Shown here: one piece after another, positions 25,110 to 37,345 of the stretch
How the letters are laid out: each line of letters begins with the position of its first letter
How positions within the stretch are numbered: position 1 is the first letter of the stretch
Source: Arcuatula senhousia
Lineage: Eukaryota > Mollusca > Bivalvia > Mytilida > Mytilidae
Assembly: GCA_963971305.1 (NCBI GenBank)
Contig: OZ020313.1
Coordinates: 19,293,260-19,357,259, forward strand
Length of the DNA: 64,000 bases
Direction of reading: 5' to 3'
Position numbers and translations under genes: made by a program
Notes under the pieces: model-generated
The model's database searches: none
What the model saw: only the letters and a program-made list of their open reading frames with translations
Told to the model about the DNA's origin: nothing

Positions 25110-26570
25110 ATAAAAATCAATCAATATTACTGTTTTATGTACTCAACAACGGTGATGCCTAAAATATGTAACCTGCACACAGGTTGATTTTATTTTCACA
25201 TATCCGCTTCGGCTGTCAAGAAAACGATACCAATCATTGTGATATGTTGCAAGAGCCTTTTTAATATGAAATCGAATGATAACCACCTTCCAACTATTGA
25301 AATTACGATACCTACAATGAAAATTTATTTGTACCCGATGACATGCAGGGCCTTTTGTAATCGATAAGAAGCAAAGTTGTTTGATACATGACTTAAAATG
25401 AAACAAAAATTATTAGCAATTAGTTTTTGTTTTAATTTTATAAAAAAAATATATATCCGTAACACAATTACATGTACACATTTTTACGAAGGGATCTATA
25501 GCGATTTGGTCCAATGTTCACAAACTACCGATAAAACAGTGCCAAAATTTTGATAATTGTAGAGCGCTAAGAGCGTAAGTTAAAACAAAAATCATATAAG
25601 AGGGAACTAACATAATAATCGCTTTAAACCTTAAAGTAATAATAAAGCAGTTTTTGGAAAAAAAATGCAATGTAAAAAAATCACTTAACTGTTGCATAAT
25701 CATAAAATTAAAGCTTTCGCGCTTTTATGAAGACGAAAATTTTATGAATGTGCTTGTATCGGCTAGAAATTTAGCTGATTTTTGAAGAAGTTTGATACCA
25801 ATGGCCACTTATTAACTTTCGTGAACAACATTCCGATTTTTAACGAACATTTCAAAACAAACAAAAATGTATTTTGAAGTAAGAGCATGTAAACATGGTA
25901 AAGCTCTGGGTTTGATATAATTCCATATTTCTTCTTTGTTTGACAAGTAAAACCTTTCCGCTATTAAGAAATACTGATTAAAAAGTGTTAAACATGTAAA
26001 TGATAACAACACACACGCACCTGTTTTACATTCATCGTGCTATATATTAACCGGGTCTGTATTTAATTGAAAACTCGATTAATTTAATGACACAAGATTC
26101 TCATTGGGGGATTTCTAAACCACTTTATCTTGTTATTGATATCATTTTAAAGGGGAACGGAGTTAGGAAAAATCAAAACACTTACAAAAGCCAGAACATA
26201 CCTTTTCAGACCATGTTTGTTTACATCCATTTCCTAAAGTATTTTAGATGGGCTTGAGATGGGAATTCCGAGTGAGTTCAAACTTGGGTCGTATGCATCT
26301 AGTTTGCATAATACAACTCGGGAAGCAAATGATTGTTAAAGACAATTTTTTGTTAAATTCTACAAAAATCCCACTGTTTAATGAACTTTTTGTAGCTTTA
26401 ATAAAAGTTTATATTAACAATTTATATTTCTAAAGCTTAAAAAGACTGTTAACAATTTTATGATTTTTTGATTTATTATTACTTTAAATATATCATTAAA
26501 TAATTTAAAGAAACCAAACGATAAAAAAGATAAATTTAGAATATTAAAGTTATCAGTTCTTTACGTATCA
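25110..26570. other. Gene A intron 1, near end; no exon recognised
   Basis: The minus frame 25143-25406 lies just upstream of the Ig-like exon but does not resemble the gene A or B modules and has no matching splice phase. The other frames are short. Confidence 0.4.
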
Positions 26571-26576
26571 CAATAG

Positions 26577-27060
26577 ATTCGTTACTCCAGAGCTTGCCCG
26601 AACTACATCGATTTTATTGACAAAGCGTCACGTTGGACACAAAAATTGCTCAAACAATGTTGTGTTACTCCTCCGTTGCTGTTTTTACTAAAAAAAATTA
26701 CGGTAGACACCATGCATTCGAGACAAATTTGGGATTTCTATTTTGCAGATGAGCGTAAATTGTGGTTTCTCATAGAGTTTTGTTTGTCTTCCTTAGCCGG
26801 ATTTGACACACTGAATTGGAAATTAGCAATGCGACGGGTGTGCTATATCAGACAGGAACCGCTTTATCTCCGGAGCACCTGAGTTCACTTTTGTTATGAC
26901 TTGAGTTTGCGTTGTTAATTTCTGTTCGGTTTATTTTGTGTTTCTTATCTTTCGTATTTCCTCGTGCAGTATTTGTTCGTGTTTACCAGTTTTGTCGATG
27001 CACTTTGGACTTTTGGCACTTGAATGCTCCATTGGTGCCTCTTTGCAACTCTTTGGTACA
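26577..27060 (+). pseudogene. Penelope-like remnant: RT C-terminus and 3' tail
   Basis: Begins 'gttactccagagcttgcc', coding for a broken version of SRACxxYIDFxxxASRxTQKL, with frameshifts after about 26660, then the tail (gtgctatatcagacagga, gagcacctgagttcac, tgaatgctccattggtgcc). No catalytic motifs remain. Confidence 0.7.
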
Positions 27061-28192
27061 TTAGCCTACGTGTCATGATTTTTAATGCATTTTCGTTGTT
27101 TACGAATCTAAATTGAAAACCAATTCGGGTACGGTTTACATATTTTAGGCATTCCCTCAGAGAAACAAGTTACGCACCACTTCTATTTTATATCTTTTTT
27201 TAAACTTCATTTAGTTTAATAAAGCGATAGATTTTATCATGAGCATTAAGCTAAAACTTTTGTTGAAGAAGCGAAGAAAACAAAGTCTGAGATTATCAGT
27301 TCATAGCTGCATGTTTCCGAAACATATACCCTAACCCAGTACTTGTGGAAATAAAGATCTTTTCCCGGTTTTCTGATTTAAGATTTGGAAAAGCATCAAA
27401 TTGTCTAAAAATAAAGTATGTTTTATTATTAGGTTAAAAAATTCATTTTTATATTTCAGAACTTGATGCAGTTGATCCCCAACATACTGTGTCACAGTCT
27501 CAGGGCATTAAGACAACTACTTTAAAAGATATTTCTTATTTTTTTTGTAGTCGTTAAAGTTAATGGGAGTAATGTGTTTAATGTGTAATTTAGTAAATAT
27601 TAAACATGTGCATGTAAATTTTGTAAATTTGTGATAACAAACGTACAAAAATACATCTAAAGAGTAAACGTTATCACAATTTTATTAAAACATAAAATTG
27701 TGTCCTTGAAATGCTCATTTTTACATAACATCTATAACACAATGAAAAAAATGCCCAAAATATACTTAAACATAGAAAAAAATCTGCGCTACTGTATATC
27801 AGTTATTATAGAAACAGGATTCAAAGTTAGCCTAAGCATAAACGTTTCATTCCTGAAGAAAAACGGAGAAATCTTTGAAAAAAATTAAAGCAAATAGAAT
27901 AAGAATGACAAAAATATCGATGATACTGCTTTTTTCTTATCATAGCAGCAAAAGGATTTGCAACTGAAATAAAAAAAAACACCAAACAGAAAGGTGCATA
28001 GAAGTATATAAGAATACCTTGATATCAATTACACAGTGACATTACGGACACTATACACATCAGGCATCACAAATTACATTCAATTTGATAAAAACATGGA
28101 CAAACTCAAAGAAAATTGAACTGAGAATCAATACTTTTGGTTTAAGATCTTCCAATACTTTGAATCAAATGCTGCTGATGAGAGATTACTCC
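27061..28192. other. Gene A intron 1; nothing recognised
   Basis: AT-rich sequence without recognisable repeats or domains. The 62-codon frame 27700-27888 is lysine- and asparagine-rich as expected from base composition. Confidence 0.45.
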
Positions 28193-29324
28193 TTAAAGGA
28201 GACACGATTTTTCACTTTTTTGTATTATGATTAAAATCTATCAAAAATATGATTAAATATATCTTACATTATTGTTTTGTTTGATTTACGCCTTTTAACA
28301 GCATTTTTTAGGTAATTATTCATGGCCTTTGAAATATGCAAAAAATTATCGGCAATTGAATCCAAAACGAGGCTTGACGTCATAAGGGCCACTTGCTACC
28401 ATTGATTTACAGTAAATCAGTAGCACAGTAAATACATAACGTGTTAGTTATCGAAAAAGCGATAATAAATCGTATGACAACCTTTGAATGACCGTTTTTT
28501 TAACAACATGCCTTATTATTATGCAAGTGGTTGTTATAACCGATAGAAATGTGAAATTTTTTTTCGTTTTCACTTTCCCATAATTTTTGGTTTTGGTAGG
28601 TTGAACTAAATGGCCGTCGCGGCAAAACATAGACTTTGCTCTGTGCATTATTTATAAAAGAGAATAGTTTGACAGTTCGAGAACGTTTACTCTCTAGCAA
28701 CTGTAAGCAGACTTTGCGGTATTTAAACAAACCAGGTCAAGGCCCTTCAAGTCTGAGCAAGGCTTAGTTTAAAGTCCGACTTAGAGCTTCATGACCCTCT
28801 TATACTTCTTATCAGCAATTACTCAATTAAAAGCATTCATTAATCAACACCCCGAATTTCGTATTCTAGCAAAGACTTGTATATTTCTAATATACAGGTC
28901 TATTACATCGCTCAATGTTGATAGATGCTGCATGTACAAATATGTACAGGTATTTCTAACATGTTGTCGTTCAAGGTTCAGTGATCAATTGGGGAGTGCG
29001 GTACTGGGTGTCGCACCTGGCAAAGCACCGTTAATTGACAACAGGTGTTACATCCACCCAGTGGGAAGTAAATGGTCAATACTCACACCGATGTTAATTA
29101 GGAATTTGCATAATAAATTAATTAAGTGATTAATAACATACCAATAGAAGTGCACGTCAAATTATTCAAGTTTGTTTGATTCTGTTTACATGAAACCTGG
29201 CGGACAGAAAAAAAGTAGGCATGATGAATATTTTTTCTTGAGTCTAGATTTATACTAAGAATAAAATGTTGCGCTATCAAATTCACATTAAAATATTGGA
29301 ACATGATAACATTTTTTTAAATAG

Positions 29325-29420
29325 ATGATAAAGAGATGTGGAATAAGTGTATGCGACACAACCAACGTTAAAGAAACGGCAATTTAAAAAACACAACTTT
29401 ACACTACGGTGTGCAGTACA
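29325..29420 (+). repeat. Short remnant of the 'gagatgtggaataag' repeat
   Basis: Contains 'agagatgtggaataagtgta', 'tgcgacacaacc' and 'aacggcaattta', the left end of the family only. Confidence 0.6.
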
Positions 29421-30193
29421 GCATATTGAGTTTACTAGTTTAATATCTATAAATGACTCGTGCTTACCGTATAGTAGCTTACTTGCTTTTTTTTATAAAA
29501 GTTACGCATTGACATTCAAGTAAAATGGATGTATAGTATTTGCTAATCTTCATTATATACTTTATGAATTCATATGACGGAGATGAAGGGTACTTTATGC
29601 TTGGGATATTTTTTTTATTTTGGTGATTTGAATGCAATTTTTAAATTTGATTTTTTTCCGAACAAGCATAGATTATTTTAAAAATCAGAAGGACGGTAAA
29701 CGATAATTATTGGTTGAGAGGTTTTTTTTGACTGTTAACGTACTTGTATATAAAAAATATAAAAAATGAAGTTTAAGAATTAAGAAGACCTGCAAAATGT
29801 ATAAGGGACATTGTTTTGTTCATAAGAGTCGTTTAGTCGGTCCGCGACGAAAACGAAAATGATAATCTTACAAGAATCTACATTAGTTCAACGTACAAAA
29901 GCACACTTATTATTACGCATAAAAAGTTTGTTGGATCCATTACTATACACATTTTTAGCTGAACTAATGATTTATGGTCTTTTGTGATTTTGCTCAAAAA
30001 AACCTGGAGCCGATGTAAATCGACTTTTTTGGTCTGCCGTTATTTATAAACAGCACTTTAGCTGGAGATGAACAGACTATATTTTGATGGAAATTAAGTA
30101 AATATAAATATATATATATAAAGGCATATGCAACTTTAAATTAATAAAACCTTATAATAATTTAGTTCAGAAGAATAAATAATAACAAAAAAC

Positions 30194-31676
30194 TAGAGGC
30201 TCCCAGGAGCCTGAATCGCTCACCTGATCTCTTATGCCAAAGTTTGAATAAATTTCACAAACTTTCAAGTATACAAAGTTGCAAAACAATCCTTTCAGTG
30301 GTTTCAGAGAAGATTTTTGGAAATCAGTTTAAATTAAAAAAAAACAGTTAAAGGGCTATAACTCCTGTAAGGACCTTTTGATGCTGAACAAGAAAATTTG
30401 CTTCAGATTTTCTCTATTTCTTATACTTTTTGAGTTATAAGCCAAAAACAAACTATTTTTAGCAACGGCGGCCATGTTGGTTGGTCGACATGTATATAAT
30501 TCACAAACTTGGTAGAGGACATCCTAAAGATCATGTATACCAAGTATCAATGCAATCCCTTCAGTGGTTTTAGAGAAGAAGATTTTTGAAAATCAGTGTA
30601 AATTAATGGAAAAAAAACAGTTAAAGGGGAATAACTCTTAAAGTGCTGATCTGACAATTTAGACCCTGAAATCATTTTTGTAGATCTCAATGAGCTTAAC
30701 AATTCTGCAATGCTATCTTTTCCTCTAGCTCTAACAGTTTTCAAGATATAGCCAAAAAACTGCAAAAATGGTCAATTTTGATGATTAAAGGGCAATAACT
30801 CCTATAAGGAGTCGTTTCACAACTTCGACTCAATGGAGAGATTCGTAGAGCTTTTGATGCTGAACAAGGAAGATTGCTTCGGATTGTCTCTATCTCTTAT
30901 ACGTTTTGAGTTATAAGCCAAAAACAATGGTCTGACCCCCCTGTTCTATTTTTAGCAACGGCGGCCATGTTGGTTGGTCGACATGTATATAATTCACAAA
31001 CTTGGTAGAGGACATCCTAAAGATCATGTATACCAAGTATCAATGCAATCCCTTCAGTGGTTTTAGAGAAGAAGATTTTTTGAAAATCAGTGTAAATTAA
31101 TGGAAAAAAACAGTTAAAGGGGAATAACTCTTAAACGGCTGATCTGACAATTTAGACCCTGAAATCATTTTTGTAGATCTCAATGAGCTGAACAATTCTG
31201 CAATGCTAACTTTTCCTCTAGCTTTAAAGGTTTTCAAGATATAGTCCAAAAACTGCAAAAATGGTCAATTTTGATGATTAAATGGCAATAACTCCTATAA
31301 GGAGCCGTTTCACAATTTCGACTCAATGGAGAGATTTGTAGAGCTTTTGATGCTGAACAAGGAAGATTGCTTCAGATTGTCTCTATCTCTTATACTTTTT
31401 GAATTATAAGCCAAAAACAATGGTCTGACCCCCCTGTTATATTTTTAGCAACGGCGGCCATGTTGGTTGGTCGACATGTATATAATTCACAAACTTGGTA
31501 GAGGATATCCTAAAGATCATGCATACCAAGTATCAATGAAATCCCTTCAGTGGTTTCAGAGAAGAAGATCTTTGAAGAAAAGTTAACGGACGACGGACGA
31601 CGGACGACAGACGGACGGACGACGGACGCTTAACGATGACAATAGCTCACATGACCCTTCGGGTCAGGTGAGCTAA
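30194..31676 (+). mobile_element. Helentron/'pearl'-like element, copy 2
   Basis: It has the same ends as the element at 1881-3420: gaggctcccaggagcctg, then gctcacctg at the left, and tgacccttcgggtcaggtg then agct at the right. The internal repeat has a regular 493-bp period (agcaacggcggccatgttgg at 30461, 30954 and 31447). A GACGGACGAC-type microsatellite precedes the 3' hairpin. The ends are better preserved than in copy 1. It lies inside the possible TTAA-flanked element 28193-32120 and in intron 1 of gene A. Confidence 0.75.
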
Positions 31677-32435
31677 AAACCTAGGTTTATGTCGGATCAT
31701 GCATGGAAGTAAAATATTGACATTCACTTGGACAGACATTCTTGATGCTCTGTATCAGAGCTTTTTTTTTAACTGAAATTTTCGGAATCTCAATAATTGT
31801 TAATTTTCATGACTCAAATTGAATACTTTATATGGGAATTTTCTTCGATGCCATTCATTTAAGCAACTATAAAACGATATCACCGCTACTTGTTGCACAG
31901 TAAAATATTACTACCAGATCACTATACTACGTCAGCAGGTAACGTGATGCCTATCTCATTATAATTTTATCGATCGACGGAAGCGGTAATATTTGATTTA
32001 AATTACTCGAATTATGACATTATCCTGAGGAATTGATTAGTTTTATGGTGTTTAATACTGTTTTTGATGATATTAAGATCTAATATAAAAATTTGAAAAA
32101 TCGTGTCCAGTCTCCTTTAAAATATGCATATAGAGCATAACCAAATTTATTGTCTTTATGGTATTTTATTATGATTATTCGTTCCCCTTTTATCAAAATG
32201 CATTTATAAAAATTAAGTTATATGTTTTGCATATGAATAATTATTGGGACAAAATGATGACCGTAAGTCTTAAAAATACTATAGTGTGAATATTTTATTG
32301 TCTGATATTTAATCAACATAGGCAAACCCATGAACATGTACAAAATGCGAAACGAAACGCGTGATTATACACAAAAGTACAATGTAGGCCCCAAATGAAA
32401 TTATATACATGTATTCAGAAAAGCAACATTTTTAC

Positions 32436-32511
32436 CTGTCGTGATTTGCAATGTACGTGTTATTATAAAGATACAAAACAATTGCAAAACAAGAATCATC
32501 ATATTTCCCAT
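32436..32511 (-). CDS. Gene A exon 1: signal peptide of an Ig-like secreted/membrane protein
   Basis: This exon encodes 25 codons plus one base, starting MGNMMILVLQLFCIF, a short N-terminus followed by a strongly hydrophobic stretch that reads as a secretory signal peptide. It ends at a GT splice donor (ACAG|GTAAAAA). The leftover G joins the first two bases of the next exon (25102) to give Ala, followed by QKLDV, so the frame is kept. The chosen start has a strong context (A at -3, G at +4). An in-frame ATG 54 bases upstream (32565) would add a charged 18-residue leader before the hydrophobic segment, which is less like a signal peptide. Exon borders and phase are read from the sequence; secretion is inferred. 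The intron to the next exon is about 7.3 kb, so the link needs transcript support. Confidence 0.55.
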
Positions 32512-32619
32512 CTTATCTTCGTTAAACATTTGAATGGTGTTTAATAGTCTTCCGGTGTATTCCATCCATGTCGACAACTTGATAAAACACGCCTTTTTGG
32601 TCACGTGACTTAACAAATA

Positions 32620-33662
32620 AGAATATTAGGTATTAAATATGAAAAATATCCCAATGAAGGAAGTACGGCAACCGTTGTTTTATGTTCAACATATTTTTCT
32701 GAGCATGTCACCAATTCATAGAAAATACAACACCACAGATGTTTGAAAGTCGTCAGAATGGTTAATAATGAGAAAACTCTTTGAATAATTTTGCTGTTGT
32801 AAAGCATAATTTATTAATGTTAATGTTATAAAAGGCCCCGTATTTTTAAAGAAGATTTTTTTATAAAATATGTTAGCAAAATGTAAGTCTTTTCGCATTC
32901 GTTTTTAGAAATGAACGGTTGCAACATGATTTTATAATTTGATTTCTTAGATATAATCAAAATTAAAGTTTTTATATAATTGTACAAAAATTCATCATGT
33001 GAAATTTGAAAAACTTTTACACAATTTAGTATATGAAAATAGCTTATACTGTATTTCAACGAATTTCTACAACAATATTGCACGGTGACCTATTCTTCTT
33101 TTCAAACATATGTATTTAGATATTTCTTTGACATAAATGTAAAGAAATTATCTCATTTGTATTGTTTTTGTTATTTATCACTAAAACATTGATGTTTCAG
33201 CAGCTATTTGTATTTCAAACACAGACGGTTGTTGATTGATGTATAAAGCCATCGTCAAATATTATTTAGAAGCAATAGCAGCAAACTTAATTTTTATTTC
33301 GAAAGGTATTTCATATATTGTCACAAGACCGATTATATGCTAATCTGGTAAAAAACTCTACCTTTTCATCAATTTTATTCCAAAATCCTAGTCGGTCTGA
33401 GAAAAAAATATTTGTGTGTCTAATATAGTCCTTTTCTATCTCAACACAAACCTTTGTTCGTTGGAGAATTGCCAAATTTAATAAATCAAAAAGTACTGAA
33501 TAGATATATGACAGGTAAGTATACTTCAGTATATACTCTTATACAATTACATGCATTCTTCCTGGTTAGTAAACATTTAAAAATACAATAATATATTTTT
33601 TCTTTACTTTATTTTATGTGATAGAATAACAGTTTAAACTCGACGTTTACATTTAAAAATCG
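32620..33662. other. Region upstream of gene A; no clear promoter
   Basis: This is the 5' side of gene A on the minus strand. A palindromic E-box-type GTCACGTGAC lies at about 32600-32609, roughly 90 bases upstream of the start codon. No convincing TATA box was found. Several minus-strand frames of 60-85 codons overlap each other and look like composition artefacts. Confidence 0.35.
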
Positions 33663-33784
33663 AAATATTAGGAAACGACAATTTAACTTGAAGGGGTGGA
33701 TTGTTTTTTTGTTTTTTGCTGAGAAACAAATATTTTTGAAGGCGTCACCACAAAAAACATTGCATTTCATTATGAGCCTTGAGA

Positions 33785-34087
33785 AATTGACTCTCAAGGA
33801 AGACTTTTAACAAGGCTCTATGACAAACGTGACGACTTCAACTTTCCAATCGTCAACTTTCCATTCTTGTGTAGCAACATTCCGTCCGCTCCAGCTTATG
33901 GAGTTTACTCCAGAGCATGCGGGACTTACATCGATTTCCTTAGCAGAGCGACACGTTTGACGCAAAAATTGATCACACAGGGTTTTGTTGTTCCTCGGTT
34001 GCTGTTTTCACTCTCAAGATATTTTACGGAAGACATCATGCTCTTATAGACAAATATGGGATTTCGATCTCTCAGATGAGTACAGAT
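33785..34087 (+). pseudogene. Penelope-like RT C-terminus, degraded copy
   Basis: The frame encodes LLTRLYDKRDDFNFPIVNF, PFLCSNIPSAPAYGVY, then SRACGTYIDFLSRATRLTQK. Compared with the intact RT it lacks about seven residues (ISQLIRY), and it shifts frame near YFTED. It is inserted in a MITE (left half 33663-33785) and broken at 34088 by another repeat. Confidence 0.8.
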
Positions 34088-34618
34088 AGACGATATTGAG
34101 ATGTGGAATAAGTGTACGCGACACAACAAACATAAACAAACAGCAATTCAAAAAATCACAACGGAAAAAAGCAAGCAGTCTTCAACATGACCATAGGTGA
34201 CTGCTTACCGTCTTGCATTGGCCCAAGACTTATAATACAATACAAAAGTATCAAAACCAATCCCTAAATCATCAACGAAAGACCCAATTCTTGACATAAA
34301 ACAGTTAACACAGAATGACAAGGACAAACAAAGGCTTTGGCAAAGTTTCCTGGCTTAGGACAGGCACATATAAAATGTGGCGGGGTTAAACTAGTTTTTT
34401 GGATCCAACCTTCCCCCTATTGATAAGCTTACACAAAGCATACATATAAAACACAATGTAAAACTCATTCGACAAAAGTTCAATTCAACAAGAGAGAACC
34501 TAAGACAAAATACTGTACGAAAACAACAAGACAAGGAGGAACTCTCTTGAGAACACTCGAAGTTACTGACAACTAACTAAGAAACATTTATCGATTGATG
34601 TAAACGAATCAAATACAT
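34088..34618 (+). mobile_element. 'gagatgtggaataag' dispersed repeat, full copy with CAGAT duplication
   Basis: Flanked by CAGAT at 34083-34087 and 34619-34623, inserted in the Penelope tail. Landmarks in order are gagatgtggaataagtgtac, gcgacacaac, ttcctggcttaggacaggca, gtggcggggttaaactag, ccaaccttccccctat, gagagaacctaagac and gatgtaa. Other copies lie at 29325-29420, 39622-40145, 42540-42850 (reverse), 59930-60130 (reverse, part) and 62560-62890 (reverse). It has no coding capacity; the class is not clear. Confidence 0.7.
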
Positions 34619-34920
34619 CAGATGTTGGTTTGTCATAGGGTTTTGTTTTGTCTTCCTTTACCGGATTTGACACGCTGAATTGGCTGTTCGCAACGCGACG
34701 GATGTGCTATAGCAAGCAGGAACTGGTTACTCTTCCGGAGCACCTGAGTTCACTCTTGTTTCGACTGGAGTTCACGTTGTTGATTGATATTCAGTATTTT
34801 GTGTTTCCATGTTTTACATGTTGTCTGTTTTGTCACGTTCTTGTTGGTGTTTACTGGTTTTGTCTCTGCCTTTTCGGACTTTTTACATTCGGATACCCCA
34901 TTGGTACCTCCGCTTCTTTC
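34619..34920 (+). repeat. Penelope 3' tail, right part of the 33785 copy
   Basis: Resumes with 'cagatgttggtttgtcatag' after the 531-bp insertion 34088-34618 and ends 'cattggtacctc', as at 20515 and 27040. The open frames of 64 and 92 codons here belong to the tail. Confidence 0.75.
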
Positions 34921-35929
34921 GTATAGCAATTCTTAAGAATAGTTTTTTCTTACATGTAATCTCTGCTACCAAAATTTATTTTTTTCACCAAGAATTACAT
35001 TAGAAGATTTGATTTAGGAAAACACCAAGCCTATCCTTAAGATACCTTGTAAAGTATCAATCCAATAATAGTTAAATGTTATTGTAATCTAAAATAGTTT
35101 CGATTTTATTATCTACGATAAAGAATCTATAACTTTCAACAAAAACAAAATGAAATATACATCTAATGTGAAAAACAGACCTTTTAAAACTAAGCCTAAT
35201 CGACACACAACGTCAAATTTTGACGTTTCATTATAGTGTTGTCCCTACAAAAACGACTTTTCGACTTGGCCGTAATTAACATAAATTCTAAGTCATGTTC
35301 TGCAGACTTTTATTGTTAGTAAAACAAGCAACAAAAATAAACAAAAGTTCAATCAAATAATGACAACCCTAGCTTGTAAGTTGATGTTCAGTAATGAGGC
35401 AAAGCCTGTTCCATGTTCGGTTTGATTTTTTTTTATTTATTAAGTACAGCAATTTTGGTATTTTCGTTAAAAAATGGATGTACAAGTTATGAATATGAAA
35501 ATAAACATTTTTTGTGTACTTAGAAATGAAACAAAACCAATATAATTATTTGATGGCAGCAAACAACGATAACACATTTTCCATAGTATTCTTTCTTTGT
35601 AATTGAGGAATTAAATGATCAAGAACAAAACATCTGATACAGGTAGCAACACCAAAGCTACCATTGCGTAATAAGAGTGTCCCGTTTTCCGAACTTTGCA
35701 TTCTTTGTGAGGTTTACTCTCAAAAATAATGCTTTCAGGTTAGTTTTTATTAATTTAAATGCTTTTTTCAGAGGATTTACACTATATTCCTCAAATGAGG
35801 TGAATTTCATTCAAGACAATATAAAAATATCTGTCACACATGTTTTGTCAATAACCAAATGAAGTCTTATATTAAGTTCCTTGAGTAATGTCAACAACTG
35901 AGGAACAATTAATGTGCTAGAAGCAAAAA

Positions 35930-36075
35930 GGCATCAACGGGACATTTGAGTTTAAAAATGCGAAAAAGCAACAACAAAACCGGTTTACGCGAACAAAATC
36001 AACCGAAATGCGAACTCAAGTCGTAACAAGAGTAAACTCAGATGACTCTAGAAGAGTAAGCCGTTCACGCCTGCT
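35930..36075 (-). repeat. Penelope 3' tail fragment, reverse
   Basis: Reverse-oriented tail landmarks are 'gcaacaacaaaaccggttta', 'cgaactcaagtcgtaacaag' and 'aagagtaagccgttcacgcc', matching the forward tail at 26830-27010. Confidence 0.55.
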
Positions 36076-37049
36076 TTAGCACTGCTATACTTTATAAAAG
36101 AATGTTATCAAAAGCTCTGGAAAATCTAATTAGTCGAAATGTAACGTCATTAGCTAGAAAGGACGAAATATTTCTGCCACAAACCATGGAAGTTTGGCAT
36201 GTTTTTATTGTTCAATGCTCTATCTACATAATTCTACAGTTTTTTTTTTATAATTTTCAATCTTTGGGTAGCACAATTGATTGTGCGGAACTTTGTTGCA
36301 TTTTTATTTCTTTTAACTTCACACAGTGAATCCACATGTATTGAATTTGATCATATTACATTTTGACCAATTTGAAGTTTTATTTTGTTATGAAATGATT
36401 TTACAGTACTCGAACTGATCAATGCAATTTTAATAGGTGTATGGGGCAGGCATTACGTATTATTGATCAAGATACAAATATTCTGAGGTCTTGACCAAGT
36501 CACTACTATCAAATAAATTGGAAAATTAAAAGTGTCTTAATCTTGCCGCCTACAAAACAGAGCTTTATGGTTCCGCATACATTGTTTAAAAGTGGCAACT
36601 TCAACGGCAGTCAAATTAAGATGACCGTATAATGCTGTATTTTTGCAATCTGTAGTAATAACTATCTACGTGTGGCGACCTATCGATGTTATATGACTAA
36701 AATAAAAGATATCTGTTTATCCAAACCCGACGATTGCAATATAAGGTTTTCAATATAACTTTTAAGTAGTGACGTGTGTTTTTTTATAATTGGATGCTCT
36801 TAGCGACAAATTTTTCTCTGGTATTTGTGGTTTTTATTGTTTTGTCTTTTTGTTTATTAGAGTTTACTTGTCATACTGTTTAATTTGTCTTTTCTTTTCT
36901 TTTGCACTTTTTTATTATGTTAAACAGATAGAAAGAGGTAAATTGTATTCCTAGTTTTTTTAGGCAAAATTCAAGTTACGATAACACTTGGATCTCCAGA
37001 GTTTGTTCCTGTAGAATTAGTTTTTTAAATTATGAAAAAGAATCAAAAT

Positions 37050-37345
37050 TAAATGCATGAAGCAATTAGCAAAGAGGCAAAAATGCGGCATTCGAGTGTC
37101 AAAAGTCCAAAAGAGCAACGACGAAACCGGTAAAAACGAAAAAAAAAACAGCACGAAGAAACACAAAACACAAATCATTAGAACAGATATTAACAGTGCT
37201 AACTCAAGTCGTAATAAAAGTGAACTCATGTGCTCCAGGAGAATAAGCAGTTCCTGCCTTTTATAGCCCAAACATCATGTTGCTAATTTCCAACTCAACG
37301 TGTCAAATCAATCCGGTAAAGGAAGTCAAAACAAATTCCTACGAC
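37050..37345 (-). repeat. Penelope 3' tail, reverse
   Basis: Reverse complement of the family tail, with 'gcattcgagtgtcaaaagtc', 'aactcaagtcgtaataaaag', 'gtgtcaaatcaatccggtaa' and 'acgacaaaccaacat'. The open frames of 69 (+) and 84 (-) codons follow the repeat. Confidence 0.65.

Larger units (their letters stand above)
28193..32120. mobile_element. Possible TTAA-flanked (piggyBac-type) non-autonomous element
   Basis: TTAA at 28193-28196 is followed by AGGAGACACGATTTTTCA. Near 32095 the reverse complement, with a 3-4-base insertion, runs GAAAAATCGTGTCC then AGTCTCCT and meets TTAA at 32117-32120. Weaker inverted similarity continues inward (for example 'gcacagtaaa' with 'gacgt' motifs near 28380-28440 and 31890-31935). 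TTAA flanks are the piggyBac hallmark. No transposase is visible, and the interior holds a Helentron-like element (30194-31676). The two ends could instead be separate copies. Confidence 0.42.
33663..35035 (+). mobile_element. Foldback MITE split by a Penelope insertion
   Basis: The left half, 33663-33785 (acaatttaacttgaaggggt, then 'gaggcgtcaccac'-like interior), and right half, 34925-35035 (aattcttaagaatag, ctctgctaccaaaattta, aaacaccaagcctatcctta), match in order the two halves of the intact element at 23813-24118. The Penelope copy lies between them. Confidence 0.65.

Noticed and set aside
25143..25406. 87-codon minus frame next to the Ig-like exon
   Set aside because: Considered as an extra gene A exon, but it lacks the module's motifs and no acceptor/donor pair gives the required phase 1.
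28791..29129. 112-codon plus-strand frame
   Set aside because: No recognisable domain, no splice context, and it lies within a candidate transposon interior and gene A intron.
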